Shown here piece after piece: positions 43,517 to 51,844 of a DNA stretch of 64,000 nucleotides. Below the pieces are notes generated by a model. It was not told where the DNA came from and ran no database searches. It saw only the letters and a program-made list of their open reading frames with translations. Origin of the DNA: Ponticaulis sp. (lineage in GTDB: Bacteria; Pseudomonadota; Alphaproteobacteria; Caulobacterales; Hyphomonadaceae); assembly GCA_002692725.1 (NCBI GenBank), contig NZLU01000039.1:248001-312000 (forward strand), given 5' to 3'. Position numbers and translations under genes: made by a program. Numbering within the stretch: position 1 is the stretch's first letter; the number at the start of each line of letters is the position of its first letter.

Positions 43517-44038
43517 TCATGCATTCAGGGCAAGTTGTTTCATCTTCAGCATCGTATTCATATTTCGTGCCGTTCCCTCGGCCTGAGCCAATTTAAACGA
43601 CAATTTCGACTGTCCCTGACCCTCCGGATAATAAATAAAGATTTCGCGCTGGCCAGCTTTGAACTGCTCATTGCTGTGATGTTTTACGTCCTTGGTGTGG
43701 AGATCGGTCACCAGGCTGTTCAAAAGCAGCACAATTACCTTATTGCCTGGCGCGTCCGAGAAAGGATTGGCTTTGATGAGGGCGTCCACTTCGTCTCGTG
43801 ATCGCATGATCAGGCCGACAGGCTTGCCGGCATGGGCTTCGAGCCGCGCTTCCAGTGCTGTCCTGACCTCGTTGCTCGATTGCTCGCTCTCAAAGGCCAG
43901 ATTGCCACTGGCGATGTAGGTCCGCGGATTCCTGAAGCCGAGTTCACGGCACATGGCCTTCAGCTCATCCATTTTCAGCTTGCCGGTTCCACCCACATTG
44001 ACGGCACGCAGGAAGGCAAGGTGGGTTGTCTCCGGCAT
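43517..44038 (-). CDS. DUF1697 family protein
   Basis: A 173-residue cytoplasmic protein beginning HLAFLRAVNVGGTGKLKMDE, with FRNPRTYIASGNLAFES and the late RNMNTMLKM, all signatures of DUF1697. The function of the family is unknown. Its start lies 5 bases after the DUF1192 stop, so the two are co-transcribed and probably continue into rcdA. Confidence 0.9.
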   Translation of the reverse strand: MPETTHLAFLRAVNVGGTGKLKMDELKAMCRELGFRNPRTYIASGNLAFESEQSSNEVRTALEARLEAHAGKPVGLIMRSRDEVDALIKANPFSDAPGNKVIVLLLNSLVTDLHTKDVKHHSNEQFKAGQREIFIYYPEGQGQSKLSFKLAQAEGTARNMNTMLKMKQLALNA

Positions 44039-44043
44039 AGGGT

Positions 44044-44232
44044 TCAGGCTTTATTGTCCAGACTGAACATCGCGTCTGCTGCGGATTTTGCGCTGCCTTT
44101 TTTCTCGATCGCGGCCTCACACAGGGAGATTTCCGCTTTCAGTTCAACGATGCGCTCTTGCAGATCCTCAACGGACATAAGATCTATGTCCCGTTGTTTT
44201 TCGGGGTTCGGGTGTTGCACCTCTTCATCCAT
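44044..44232 (-). CDS. DUF1192 family small protein
   Basis: 62 residues from MDEEVQHPNP. Relatives start at the equivalent of this Met, and the longer frame to 44283 would overlap the start of the divergent oxidoreductase gene. The conserved core is LMSVEDLQERIVELKAEISL, a single amphipathic helix likely to form a coiled coil. The family usually neighbours rcdA (DUF1465) in alphaproteobacteria, as here. Function unknown. Confidence 0.82.
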   Translation of the reverse strand: MDEEVQHPNPEKQRDIDLMSVEDLQERIVELKAEISLCEAAIEKKGSAKSAADAMFSLDNKA

Positions 44233-44281
44233 TTGCGCCACGCTCCCTTTGTCAAATTCAGAAACCAGAAGAGTATCTTTC

Positions 44282-45256
44282 ATGACCCTAACAATGCGCG
44301 CCGTCGAAGTCCAAGACGATCAGTCACTCAAACTGGTTGATCTTCCGAAACCTGAGGCGAAAGGCGCGGAAGTTCTGGTGAAAATTCACGCCTTTGGGGT
44401 TAATCGCGGAGATTTGCTGCAGCGGATCGGGCGTTATCCCTCACCGCCTGGCGCGTCGCCTCTGATGGGGCTTGAAGCCTGCGGCGTGGTTGAAGCTATT
44501 GGCCCCGAGGCTGATCGCTGGAAAGTCGGCGACAAGGTCTGCGCCCTTCTGCCCGGCGGCGGCTATGCCGAATATGCGGTGGCGGATGCGGGCAGCTGCC
44601 TGCCTCTGCCGGAGGGGTGTAGCTTTGAACAGGGCGCGGCGCTGACCGAAACCATGATGACGGTCTGGACCAATGTGTTTGATGTCTGCGCGCTGAAGCC
44701 CGGCGAAACCTTCATGGTTCATGGTGGCACAAGCGGCATTGGGGTGTCGGCCATCCAGATGGCGAAGCAATGGGGCTGTAAGGTGCTCACCACGGCTGGC
44801 TCAGAGGAAAAGTGCATCGCCGCCAAAACCTTCGGAGCGGACCGGGCCATCAACTACAAGACCGAAGACTTTGAAGCCGTCGTTAAAGAAGAGGGCGGTG
44901 TTGATGTCATACTGGATATGGTCGGTGGCGATTATGTTCAGAAGAATATCAACTGCCTCAACAAGCTCGGTCGGCTCGTCAATATCGCCTATATGCAAGG
45001 CCCGAAAACCGAATTGATGCTGATGCCCTTCATGCTGAAACGGCTCACCATGACAGGCTCCACCCTGCGCGCCAGGACGCCGGAGGAGAAACGCCATGTC
45101 CGTGACGGCGTAGAACGCGACTTCTGGGGTATGATCGCCGAGGATAAGATCAATCCGGTGGTCTATAAGGTTTTCCCCATGGTGGAGATTGAAGCGGCCC
45201 ATGCGCTGATGGAATCGTCTCAGCATATTGGAAAGATCGTCATCAAGACGGGCTGA
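44282..45256 (+). CDS. NAD(P)H quinone oxidoreductase (zeta-crystallin/PIG3 type)
   Basis: A 324-residue medium-chain dehydrogenase without catalytic zinc. It has the N-terminal GroES-like part (HAFGVNRGDLLQRIGRYP, SPLMGLEACGVVEAIG) and the Rossmann motif FMVHGGTSGIGVSAIQMAKQ. The TGSTLRARTPEEKRHVRD and HIGKIVIKTG segments are typical of the PIG3/QorB-like branch. An alternative start is the ATG at 44294. The frame is open far upstream, but that stretch is antisense to DUF1697/DUF1192 and is not coding. Confidence 0.9.
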   Translation: MTLTMRAVEVQDDQSLKLVDLPKPEAKGAEVLVKIHAFGVNRGDLLQRIGRYPSPPGASPLMGLEACGVVEAIGPEADRWKVGDKVCALLPGGGYAEYAVADAGSCLPLPEGCSFEQGAALTETMMTVWTNVFDVCALKPGETFMVHGGTSGIGVSAIQMAKQWGCKVLTTAGSEEKCIAAKTFGADRAINYKTEDFEAVVKEEGGVDVILDMVGGDYVQKNINCLNKLGRLVNIAYMQGPKTELMLMPFMLKRLTMTGSTLRARTPEEKRHVRDGVERDFWGMIAEDKINPVVYKVFPMVEIEAAHALMESSQHIGKIVIKTG

Positions 45257-45267
45257 GAGCAGGCGCG

Positions 45268-45891
45268 ATGAGTGGATCATTCTCAGTCAGCGGCGACTTT
45301 ACCGCCTCTATCGACAGCCAGGATGATGGCAGAGTTCTGCGCTATTCGTTTGAATGGGTCGGGTCGCCCTTGTCCTTTGGTGAGGCGATTTCCCTGATGG
45401 ATTGGGAAGATGGCTTTGTCGATTTTCTGAGCGAGCTGATCTCTCAATCCGGGTTTTCGGGGCTTGTCTGGGAATGCCCGCCAGTGACGCGCGCAACGCT
45501 GTCCCGTCAGTTCGAATTCGTCGTGATCGATACGGGCAAGCCCTATCATCCCAATCCCGACCCCTCATCCTTCCGGAGTTATCTTGAGCCCCTGGATGGG
45601 CGCGAAGGCGTTTCAACCTTCAGAAATCTGGGCGGTGATGCCAGTCTCATCATCCCGTCATGGGTCGATGGGGCTGACTATCGGGATTTGCTACATTTTC
45701 TCAAATCGGCGTCACTCACGCATAAACGCCTGTTCTGGCGAAGCATTTCAGACGCCATACAATCTGGTCTGGATGACAGCCCGATCTGGTTATCAATAGC
45801 CGGATCGGGTGAACCCTGGCTGCATGTCCGGCTGGATAGCCAGCCGAAATATTATCAGCACAAGCCGTATCGGAAAGAGAAACCGAGCTAG
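45268..45891 (+). CDS. Conserved hypothetical protein (DUF6940-like)
   Basis: A 207-residue cytoplasmic protein. The C-terminal signature SIAGSGEPWLHVRLDSQPKYYQ matches, from memory, a widespread uncharacterised family (DUF6940), and GLVWECPPV plus FRNLGGDASLIIPS are further conserved-looking blocks. It lies 11 bases after the oxidoreductase gene, probably in one transcript. Function unknown. Confidence 0.72.
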   Translation: MSGSFSVSGDFTASIDSQDDGRVLRYSFEWVGSPLSFGEAISLMDWEDGFVDFLSELISQSGFSGLVWECPPVTRATLSRQFEFVVIDTGKPYHPNPDPSSFRSYLEPLDGREGVSTFRNLGGDASLIIPSWVDGADYRDLLHFLKSASLTHKRLFWRSISDAIQSGLDDSPIWLSIAGSGEPWLHVRLDSQPKYYQHKPYRKEKPS

Positions 45892-45894
45892 CGA

Positions 45895-47004
45895 CTATTG
45901 ATAGTCGGTATAGGCCCAACCCTGCTCAAAATCATCGAACCGCTCCGGAGAGCATGGCTCTGAGCGATAGCCGAAACCAGAGGCCATCAGGCGGATTTTC
46001 ATCTCGCGGACTTCATCATTCATGGTGCACGGCAGAATGACTTTAAAGCCAGCACCTTCTGCTGCGTTCAAATCCATGAGGAAGCGAGTGATGCTCTGAC
46101 CGAGCATGCGTTCGCTCGCCTGAAGCGCCCGCTCTTTGCCATCACGGGCGCCAAAGCCTTGCTCATCAAGATAGCCGTGACGATCCCCATAAACCCAGCT
46201 TTTTGGTTTGTTACGGTCCGAGGCGAGTGCGAAATAATTACTCGGGTCGAGCTGTTCGCGAATAATCTCAAGCGGTCCGAGGACGGCTGAGACGCCTTCC
46301 AGCCAGAAGAATGACCGGTTGTAATAATCCCAGTCTTTCTGGGAGGCTTCCTCAATTTTTCCGTCGAAGAACTGCGTGAGTTCTTCATTGTTGTTGATGA
46401 GTTCAACAAGCAAGCCTTCGGTCAATGCGGCATCCGCATGAAGGCCAACTGCCGCGCTCAGCAGCGGTTCTGAAATATCATAAGCCTTGGCGAGGTCGCG
46501 CTCATTCAGCTCCGGGTATTTCACAAGGAAGTTCGCGCCGACATCGCCTTCATAGACGACTTCACCAGTCAGGCGGCTGACAATCCGATAGGTTGCGTGG
46601 CTGCGTCCTGCGAAATCTGTTCCAAAGGAATTGGCTTTGATTTCAGAGAAATGAATCTGCAGCGCATAGCGCGCTTCGGCATGAGATCGGGCAAGCAGTC
46701 CTGCGCGGTCCAGCGCACCAGTCAGCATAGGGCGGAATAATTGCTGATTGGGTTTGTTAAAGATGTAAGAGCGTTGAGACATGCCTTCGACAAAGTCGAT
46801 GGTGACTGAACGATAGAGCCTGTCTTGCGGCGTCCAGGCGATCAGCTTGGTATTTGGCAGAGCCGGGCGCTGCGCGGCGATCGTGTCGTCCTGGTTCATC
46901 ACAAAGGGCATCGCCTGAGCGACATTTTTCGCTGGCTGGCTCGAGCTACAAGCTGAAACTGCAAGGAGTGCAAGAGCAGAAAGCGGTGCAAAAATGGACT
47001 TCAT
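45895..47004 (-). CDS. Lipoprotein of unknown function
   Basis: 369 residues from MKSIFAPLSA, with lipobox AVSAC. The mature protein is mixed alpha/beta with the readable blocks ARYALQIHFSEIKANSFGTD and ATYRIVSRLTGEVVYEGDV; the latter pattern resembles lipoproteins related to CsgG/DUF799-type secretin helpers, but the match is weak. It ends RFDDFEQGWAYTDYQ. It is divergent from trcR with a 229-base gap that must contain both promoters. Confidence 0.78.
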   Translation of the reverse strand: MKSIFAPLSALALLAVSACSSSQPAKNVAQAMPFVMNQDDTIAAQRPALPNTKLIAWTPQDRLYRSVTIDFVEGMSQRSYIFNKPNQQLFRPMLTGALDRAGLLARSHAEARYALQIHFSEIKANSFGTDFAGRSHATYRIVSRLTGEVVYEGDVGANFLVKYPELNERDLAKAYDISEPLLSAAVGLHADAALTEGLLVELINNNEELTQFFDGKIEEASQKDWDYYNRSFFWLEGVSAVLGPLEIIREQLDPSNYFALASDRNKPKSWVYGDRHGYLDEQGFGARDGKERALQASERMLGQSITRFLMDLNAAEGAGFKVILPCTMNDEVREMKIRLMASGFGYRSEPCSPERFDDFEQGWAYTDYQ

Positions 47005-47233
47005 GAGACAATACCCCAACCGAGTTTGCGGCAAAATTTGCACAACAGCGTTGATTACCGGTTAAATTACGGGATATTTGGCCGGGACCGTTTATCGGGG
47101 GTGTTAACGGCTAAATGCGTCTCAGGCTTTGCATTTTGTCCCGATGCGACCTATAATGCTTTCACGACTTCCCTATAGGAATGACACGTTGCCCGGCCCA
47201 AGTGCCGGGTTCTCGCGTTTTCAGGAGTACTTC

Positions 47234-47917
47234 ATGGCAAATATTCTGATGCCAAAAGCCACAGCCGTCTGGCTGATTGATAATACAACACTGACCTTCA
47301 AACAGATCGCGGAATTCTGCGAGCTGCACCATCTTGAGGTCAAAGGCATTGCCGATGGCGATGTTGCCCAATCCATGCGTGGTGTCGACCCGGTCGCACG
47401 CGGTGAGCTGAACCGTGACGAGATCAAGAAAGGCGAAGCCGATCCTGATTACAGTCTGAAAGCCATTGCCCACCAGATTGATACCAAAGTGCCTCAGCCA
47501 AAACGCAAAGGCGCGCGCTACACTCCGATCTCACGTCGTGGTGACCGCCCGAATGCGATTGCCTGGTTCCTCTTCCACCATAAAGAGGTCACGGACGCGC
47601 AAATTTCAAAGATTATCGGGACCACCAAATCGACCATCAACGCAGTCCGCGATCGGTCGCACTGGGATTCGGCCAACATCAAACCAGTCGACCCTGTGAC
47701 CCTCGGCCTCTGCTCACAGATCGAACTCGACGAACTGATTGCGAAAGCTTCCGAAAAGCGTCGCAAAATGGAAGCCGAGGCGGGCAATGATGGTCCGGGG
47801 CTTGCGCCGATTGACCCGGAAGCACCGAAGGACGAAGCAGATGATTTCGAAGAGAGCAAGCGCTCTGACGAACTCACGGCGGAAACCCTATTCAATCTGG
47901 GCGGATCTAAAGACTGA
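47234..47917 (+). CDS. trcR: DUF1013 transcriptional regulator, TrcR type
   Basis: 227 residues from MANILMPKAT; AGGAG six bases upstream of the ATG sets this start. The first 60 residues (MPKATAVWLIDNTTLTFKQI, HHLEVKGIADGDV) and the second block RPNAIAWFLFHHKEVTDAQI/SKIIGTTKSTINAVRDRSHW are two helix-turn-helix-like units, the complete DUF1013 signature. The family is annotated as a cell-cycle regulator (TrcR) in Caulobacter-like bacteria. The C-terminus is acidic. Confidence 0.92.
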   Translation: MANILMPKATAVWLIDNTTLTFKQIAEFCELHHLEVKGIADGDVAQSMRGVDPVARGELNRDEIKKGEADPDYSLKAIAHQIDTKVPQPKRKGARYTPISRRGDRPNAIAWFLFHHKEVTDAQISKIIGTTKSTINAVRDRSHWDSANIKPVDPVTLGLCSQIELDELIAKASEKRRKMEAEAGNDGPGLAPIDPEAPKDEADDFEESKRSDELTAETLFNLGGSKD

Positions 47918-47986
47918 TCGCGTCAAGAGTTCTGCCCTGACCATCGAGATCATTTGAAAAAGAGCGCTTTGATCTAAGTTGCTGGG

Positions 47987-49228
47987 ATGACCCCCAGCAC
48001 GGATGACAGAGGCGCTCTTTTCTTTGAACCAAGCCGCGCATGCGGCCTTGACCGGCTCGCTGCATTTCAGCCCGCCATGGGCGTCAAATACGCCGCAGAG
48101 CGTAACTCGGATTATGGGCCGCATGAGCGGGACAATGTCTCTTGCCTGTCGCCCTGGGTTCGCACCCGGTTGCTGACTGAGAAAGAGCTTGCTGAAGCCG
48201 CGCTCTGTCAATTCCGGTATGATCATGCGGAGAAATTTCATCAAGAAGTCTGTTGGCGGACCTATTTCAAAGGCTGGTTGGAGCATCATCCCAGTGTTTG
48301 GACCCGCTATCAGGAGACACTGCTCGAGGATTTGAGCGCGCTCGAACAGAATAGCGGACTCCAGACGGCCTATGATCATGCGGTTAGTGGAAACACCGGA
48401 ATTGAGGGATTTGACGATTGGGCGGTTGAACTCCGCGAAACGGGGTATCTGCACAATCATGCTCGCATGTGGTTTGCCTCAATCTGGCTGTTCATTCTGA
48501 AGCTACCCTGGACACTTGGGGCTGACTTTTTTCTGCGTCATCTGCTCGATGGCGATGCTGCGTCCAACACGCTTTCCTGGCGCTGGGTGGGCGGCCTTCA
48601 CACACCTGGCAAAACCTATCTCGCGCGCACATCCAATATTGAAAAATACACCAATGGCCGGTTTGCGCCGACCCATCTTGCCGATCAGGCTGAACCCATT
48701 GTGGGGTTCTCAAATCCATCTGCCCAGGCCTTTCGAAAAGGTGATGACATTGCGGCTGAAGATGCAGGTCTCCTGCTGACGGAAGACGATCTTGGCGTTC
48801 ATTCGCTCCCATATGGCGGAGCTGGCATCAAAGGTGTCGCGGGCGCTGTGTTTCCGGATGCCAGATCCCCTCTTGGCTGCGCTGCAAATCCGAAATCATT
48901 TGCAGAGGGTGCATTGTCTGACGCGCTGGACCGAGCCTCTGAGATTTATCAATGTCCACACCAGAAACTCTCGAGCGATGGCTTTACCACACAGGCAATC
49001 GACTGGGCGCGCGGCCTCAATGTTTCGCAAATACTGACAGGCATGCCACCGATTGGCTGGGTCCGGCCACAGCTTGATAGGCTTCAGACTGGGCTGGCCG
49101 AGCATGACATCCGGCTCGTATATGTGCAGCGCGACTGGGATCGTCTGTTCTGGCCACACGCCAGTAAAGGCTTCTTCAAGCTCAAAAAAGTGATCCCAGA
49201 CGTGTATGAAGAATTGGGACTTCTCTGA
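47987..49228 (+). CDS. Photolyase-related FAD-binding protein
   Basis: 413 residues. The FAD-binding half comes first: FHQEVCWRTYFKGWLEH, ETGYLHNHARMWFASIWLF and GDAASNTLSWRWVGGLHTPG, which are clear photolyase/cryptochrome C-terminal-domain motifs, although its start position is N-terminal here. The usual N-terminal alpha/beta antenna domain is missing. Residues ~315-413 (LTGMPPIGWVRPQLDRLQTG, IRLVYVQRDWDRLFWPHA) may be a degenerate version placed after the FAD domain. It may repair DNA or act as a light sensor; activity is unproven. Confidence 0.82.
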   Translation: MTPSTDDRGALFFEPSRACGLDRLAAFQPAMGVKYAAERNSDYGPHERDNVSCLSPWVRTRLLTEKELAEAALCQFRYDHAEKFHQEVCWRTYFKGWLEHHPSVWTRYQETLLEDLSALEQNSGLQTAYDHAVSGNTGIEGFDDWAVELRETGYLHNHARMWFASIWLFILKLPWTLGADFFLRHLLDGDAASNTLSWRWVGGLHTPGKTYLARTSNIEKYTNGRFAPTHLADQAEPIVGFSNPSAQAFRKGDDIAAEDAGLLLTEDDLGVHSLPYGGAGIKGVAGAVFPDARSPLGCAANPKSFAEGALSDALDRASEIYQCPHQKLSSDGFTTQAIDWARGLNVSQILTGMPPIGWVRPQLDRLQTGLAEHDIRLVYVQRDWDRLFWPHASKGFFKLKKVIPDVYEELGLL

Positions 49229-49267
49229 CATCGCACGGTAAACTTGGACCCGATCGGGGAGGCTGGC

Positions 49268-49555
49268 ATGACAGATTTTGAAATCAGGCGCGAAGAGACG
49301 GACACTGGCGGACGGTATGTCACGATGGTGGACGGTCACGAGGCCGAGATGACTTACTCCAAAGCGGGCACCAAACGCATCATCATCGACCATACCGGTG
49401 TGCCTAAAGAATTGGGCGGCCGCGGTGTCGGACAAGCACTGGTTGAACGCGGCGTTCTGGATGCGCGCGAAGCTGGCATCAAAATTATTCCGCTTTGCCC
49501 TTTCGCCAAAGCACAGATCGAAAAACACCCTGAATGGCAGGACGTGCTCGCGTGA
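49268..49555 (+). CDS. Small GNAT-type N-acetyltransferase (YjdJ/GTLF3B-like)
   Basis: 95 residues from MTDFEIRREE, after GGGAGG. The core HTGVPKELGGRGVGQALVERG contains the acetyl-CoA-binding G-G-R-G-V-G loop, followed by IPLCPFAKAQIEKHPEW, the hallmark of the minimal N-acetyltransferase group (PF14542). The substrate is unknown. Its stop overlaps the GTG of the next gene (GTGA). Confidence 0.87.
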   Translation: MTDFEIRREETDTGGRYVTMVDGHEAEMTYSKAGTKRIIIDHTGVPKELGGRGVGQALVERGVLDAREAGIKIIPLCPFAKAQIEKHPEWQDVLA

Positions 49556-49836
49556 GCGCAGCGCCCGGATCCAAAGACTCGCTCCTTCGCGCGGGACTGG
49601 TCTATCTGGCCCGTTTGCTTGATGTCGTGGGTGTTGGTGGTGTGTTGCTGATGGCCTTCATCTTCCGGCTGATCGATATGAGCGCGTCACCGGGTGTTCA
49701 GATCACGATTGAGGACCCGGCGCTGACGCGGCAGTATCTGACGATGACAGGTGTCGTTGCGGTTCTCTGTCTTGGTGCCTCCATTCTGATTGATGGCCTG
49801 TTTCTAAAAAGTGTGAAGCGAAAATCGGGTTCCTGA
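49552..49836 (+). CDS. Small two-helix membrane protein
   Basis: 94 residues from a GTG that overlaps the previous stop by 4 bases. Two hydrophobic segments (DVVGVGGVLLMAFIFRLI and MTGVVAVLCLGASILIDGLF) flank a short soluble loop, with a basic C-terminus KSVKRKSGS. No family recognised. Translational coupling suggests a partnership with the acetyltransferase. Confidence 0.68.
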   Translation: MSAAPGSKDSLLRAGLVYLARLLDVVGVGGVLLMAFIFRLIDMSASPGVQITIEDPALTRQYLTMTGVVAVLCLGASILIDGLFLKSVKRKSGS

Positions 49837-49899
49837 CACATTCCTGACGGTTCAGTGTATAGCCTGGATCGCTTGAGGCAGATAAGTTTGAGGGGATGA

Positions 49900-50571
49900 A
49901 TGATATCATTTCAGGTCATTGAAGACCGTGCCGTCACAAAACACGGCCGCGTCAAACTGGAAGAGACGCTCGCCCGGCGATGCGTTGTGAGAAGCCCTGA
50001 CGAGATCGCCGCTACGCCGAATGACCGCTTTCTCGCAGAAGCGACACGGATGATTTTTCAGGCTGGGTTCAACTGGGATGTGGTCGATAAGAAATGGCCG
50101 AACTTTGAAAAAGCCTTCAATGGGTTTGATGTGCATTACTGGGCCATGATGGCCGATGAAGAAATGGGGCGGCTGATGCAGGATGGGAGCATTATCCGCA
50201 ACGCCATGCGGCTCGCATCTGTTGGAAAGAATGCAGTCTATTTCCGCGACATCATCACCGAACATGGCAGTGTGGGCGCTTTTTTCGCTAGCTGGGACCC
50301 GGATCAATATTTTGAAAACCTTGTTGCCATGCGGAAACGGACCCACCGTCTGGGTGGAACATCTGGCATGATATTTCTGCGTCGGATGGGGATTGAGAGC
50401 CTGGTCTTTTCCAACGATGTCGTGCGCGCCCTTATTGCAAACGGCGTGGTCGAGAAGCTGCCGAACTCCAAACGCGATATGGCCGCAACGCAGGATGCGG
50501 TCAGCAAATGGCGCTCAGAGAGCGGACGAACGCTCTCTGAGATCTCTCAGATTCTTGCGATGAGTGTGTGA
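49900..50571 (+). CDS. tag: DNA-3-methyladenine glycosylase I
   Basis: 223 residues of the Tag family, removing 3-methyladenine. Readable signatures are MIFQAGFNWDVVDKKWPNFE, IIRNAMRLASVGKNAVYF and the late FLRRMGIESLVFSNDVVRAL. The Cys/His zinc residues of E. coli Tag are not evident, as in other members of this alphaproteobacterial branch. It is the second alkyl-base glycosylase of the window (AlkA-like at 6.9 kb). Confidence 0.85.
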   Translation: MISFQVIEDRAVTKHGRVKLEETLARRCVVRSPDEIAATPNDRFLAEATRMIFQAGFNWDVVDKKWPNFEKAFNGFDVHYWAMMADEEMGRLMQDGSIIRNAMRLASVGKNAVYFRDIITEHGSVGAFFASWDPDQYFENLVAMRKRTHRLGGTSGMIFLRRMGIESLVFSNDVVRALIANGVVEKLPNSKRDMAATQDAVSKWRSESGRTLSEISQILAMSV

Positions 50572-50722
50572 GGGCATTGGGTCGGCTCTGCACTGATCAA
50601 GCGCTGCGCGGTTCTGCACGAATTCCGGAACCTCTGCATGGATGGGCGGTGCCGTTCTCGTTCTTTGCTTTCCTTCCCGTCAGCATGGTGCAGCATGCTC
50701 GTGTGAAGCGGAGATTCCAGCA

Positions 50723-51181
50723 ATGAAAAACATGTCAAAACCTCTGGGCGGGCTAATCGCGCTTGCGGCGCTCGGGCTTGCCGGTTGTATGAGTGTGGCA
50801 ACGGCAGAAGACGAACCGCCACGCGTCTTGGGGCCATATTCGCCGTCAAAACAGGCGGGAAATCTGCTCTATGTCTCTGGCCAGATCGGGATTGATCCGG
50901 CGACCGGGGAATTTGCAGGACCAGAGATTGAGGCGCAGACGACTCAGGTGCTGGCAAACATTGAGCGCATTCTGAGCCAGTCGTGTGCGTCTCTTGAGGA
51001 TGTTGTCCAGGCTCAGGTCTTTATCACCGATATGGATTGGTATGGCCGGCTGAACGAAACCTATGCCGGGATTATGGGGGAGGCCCGTCCGACGCGAGCG
51101 GTGGTGGAGGTCTCGCGATTGCCTCGGGATGCAATCGTCGAGATCATGGTCACCGCCTATGTGCCGGACGGATGCGAATAG
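50723..51181 (+). CDS. RidA family protein with lipoprotein signal
   Basis: 152 residues from MKNMSKPLGG, with lipobox LAGC (~residue 22). The mature part is a RidA/YjgF fold: VLGPYSPSKQAGNLLYVSGQ, ASLEDVVQAQVFITDMD, and ARPTRAVVEVSRLPRDAIVE with the key Arg. Typical RidA proteins hydrolyse reactive enamines/imines in the cytoplasm; an exported, lipid-anchored version is unusual. Two extra Cys (SCASLE and DGCE) are present. Confidence 0.86.
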   Translation: MKNMSKPLGGLIALAALGLAGCMSVATAEDEPPRVLGPYSPSKQAGNLLYVSGQIGIDPATGEFAGPEIEAQTTQVLANIERILSQSCASLEDVVQAQVFITDMDWYGRLNETYAGIMGEARPTRAVVEVSRLPRDAIVEIMVTAYVPDGCE

Positions 51182-51186
51182 GGGGA

Positions 51187-51732
51187 TCAGACCACCGGCT
51201 TGTGCGGCATGAACCGTGAGTTTCGAAGCAAGCCGGCACTGATCAGCGAAACGAGAACCCCTACGGGCAAGATCTCAATAAATGTCATGGGCAGGCGGAA
51301 AACCGGGTTCTGATACATGTCGGCAAAGCCCTGCATTTCGGCGCGATAGGCCTCGATTTCGGCTTCGGGCATACCGTCGGCGATTTTCGCTTCCACCATG
51401 GCATTCATGTATTCCGTGGCGAAATCCCAGCCCGTTATGGCAAGCGTAATCTCCCAGGCGATGACATAGAAGACACCAGCAAAGGCGGTGATGGCGAGGC
51501 CCATTCCAAAGGCGGGCAGGAATTTGATGACCCCACCCTGAGCGAGATCACGCTGGCGCTTGATCGCTACGAATATCACGCTCAGCGCCACCAGCATGGC
51601 GGCATATCCAAAAAGCGCGCCATATTCATGGCCCTGCATGGCCGAGTCCCGGCCGAAGACTGAGGTTGCGAGGAGGAATCCTCCGGAAATGCACCCCCCA
51701 ATCAGGCCTGCCAGAAAAATGCGTTTCAACAT
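51187..51732 (-). CDS. DUF4199 family membrane protein
   Basis: 181 residues with four hydrophobic helices (residues 5-25, 37-57, 72-95, 150-170). The loop MNAMVEAKIADGMPEAEIEA between helices 3 and 4 and the start LKRIFLAGLIGGCISGGFLL are typical of DUF4199. It lies downstream of the membrane LuxR gene with a hairpin between them. Function unknown. Confidence 0.85.
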   Translation of the reverse strand: MLKRIFLAGLIGGCISGGFLLATSVFGRDSAMQGHEYGALFGYAAMLVALSVIFVAIKRQRDLAQGGVIKFLPAFGMGLAITAFAGVFYVIAWEITLAITGWDFATEYMNAMVEAKIADGMPEAEIEAYRAEMQGFADMYQNPVFRLPMTFIEILPVGVLVSLISAGLLRNSRFMPHKPVV

Positions 51733-51800
51733 GTCTTATGTCTCCCAATCGAAAACTTGGGCTGAATGGGACGGAAATTCAGGCCGTATGCTATCGCCCA

Positions 51801-51826
51801 AAAGGGTGATTTTCGCCAAATCACCC
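51801..51826. terminator. Hairpin between the LuxR-like and DUF4199 genes
   Basis: Stem GGGTGATTT (51804-51812) with AAATCACCC (51818-51826), loop TCGCC. It is followed by TTTT on the minus strand and ATTTTT on the plus strand. It may terminate or attenuate readthrough from the LuxR-like gene, or be an operator upstream of DUF4199. Confidence 0.7.
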
Positions 51827-51844
51827 ATTTTTCAGATCTGAGAG

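Noticed and set aside
43832-44281. In-frame N-terminal extension of 150 codons to the quinone oxidoreductase
   Set aside because: It is antisense to the DUF1697/DUF1192 genes, unlike any oxidoreductase N-terminus, and the family start is at 44282 or 44294.
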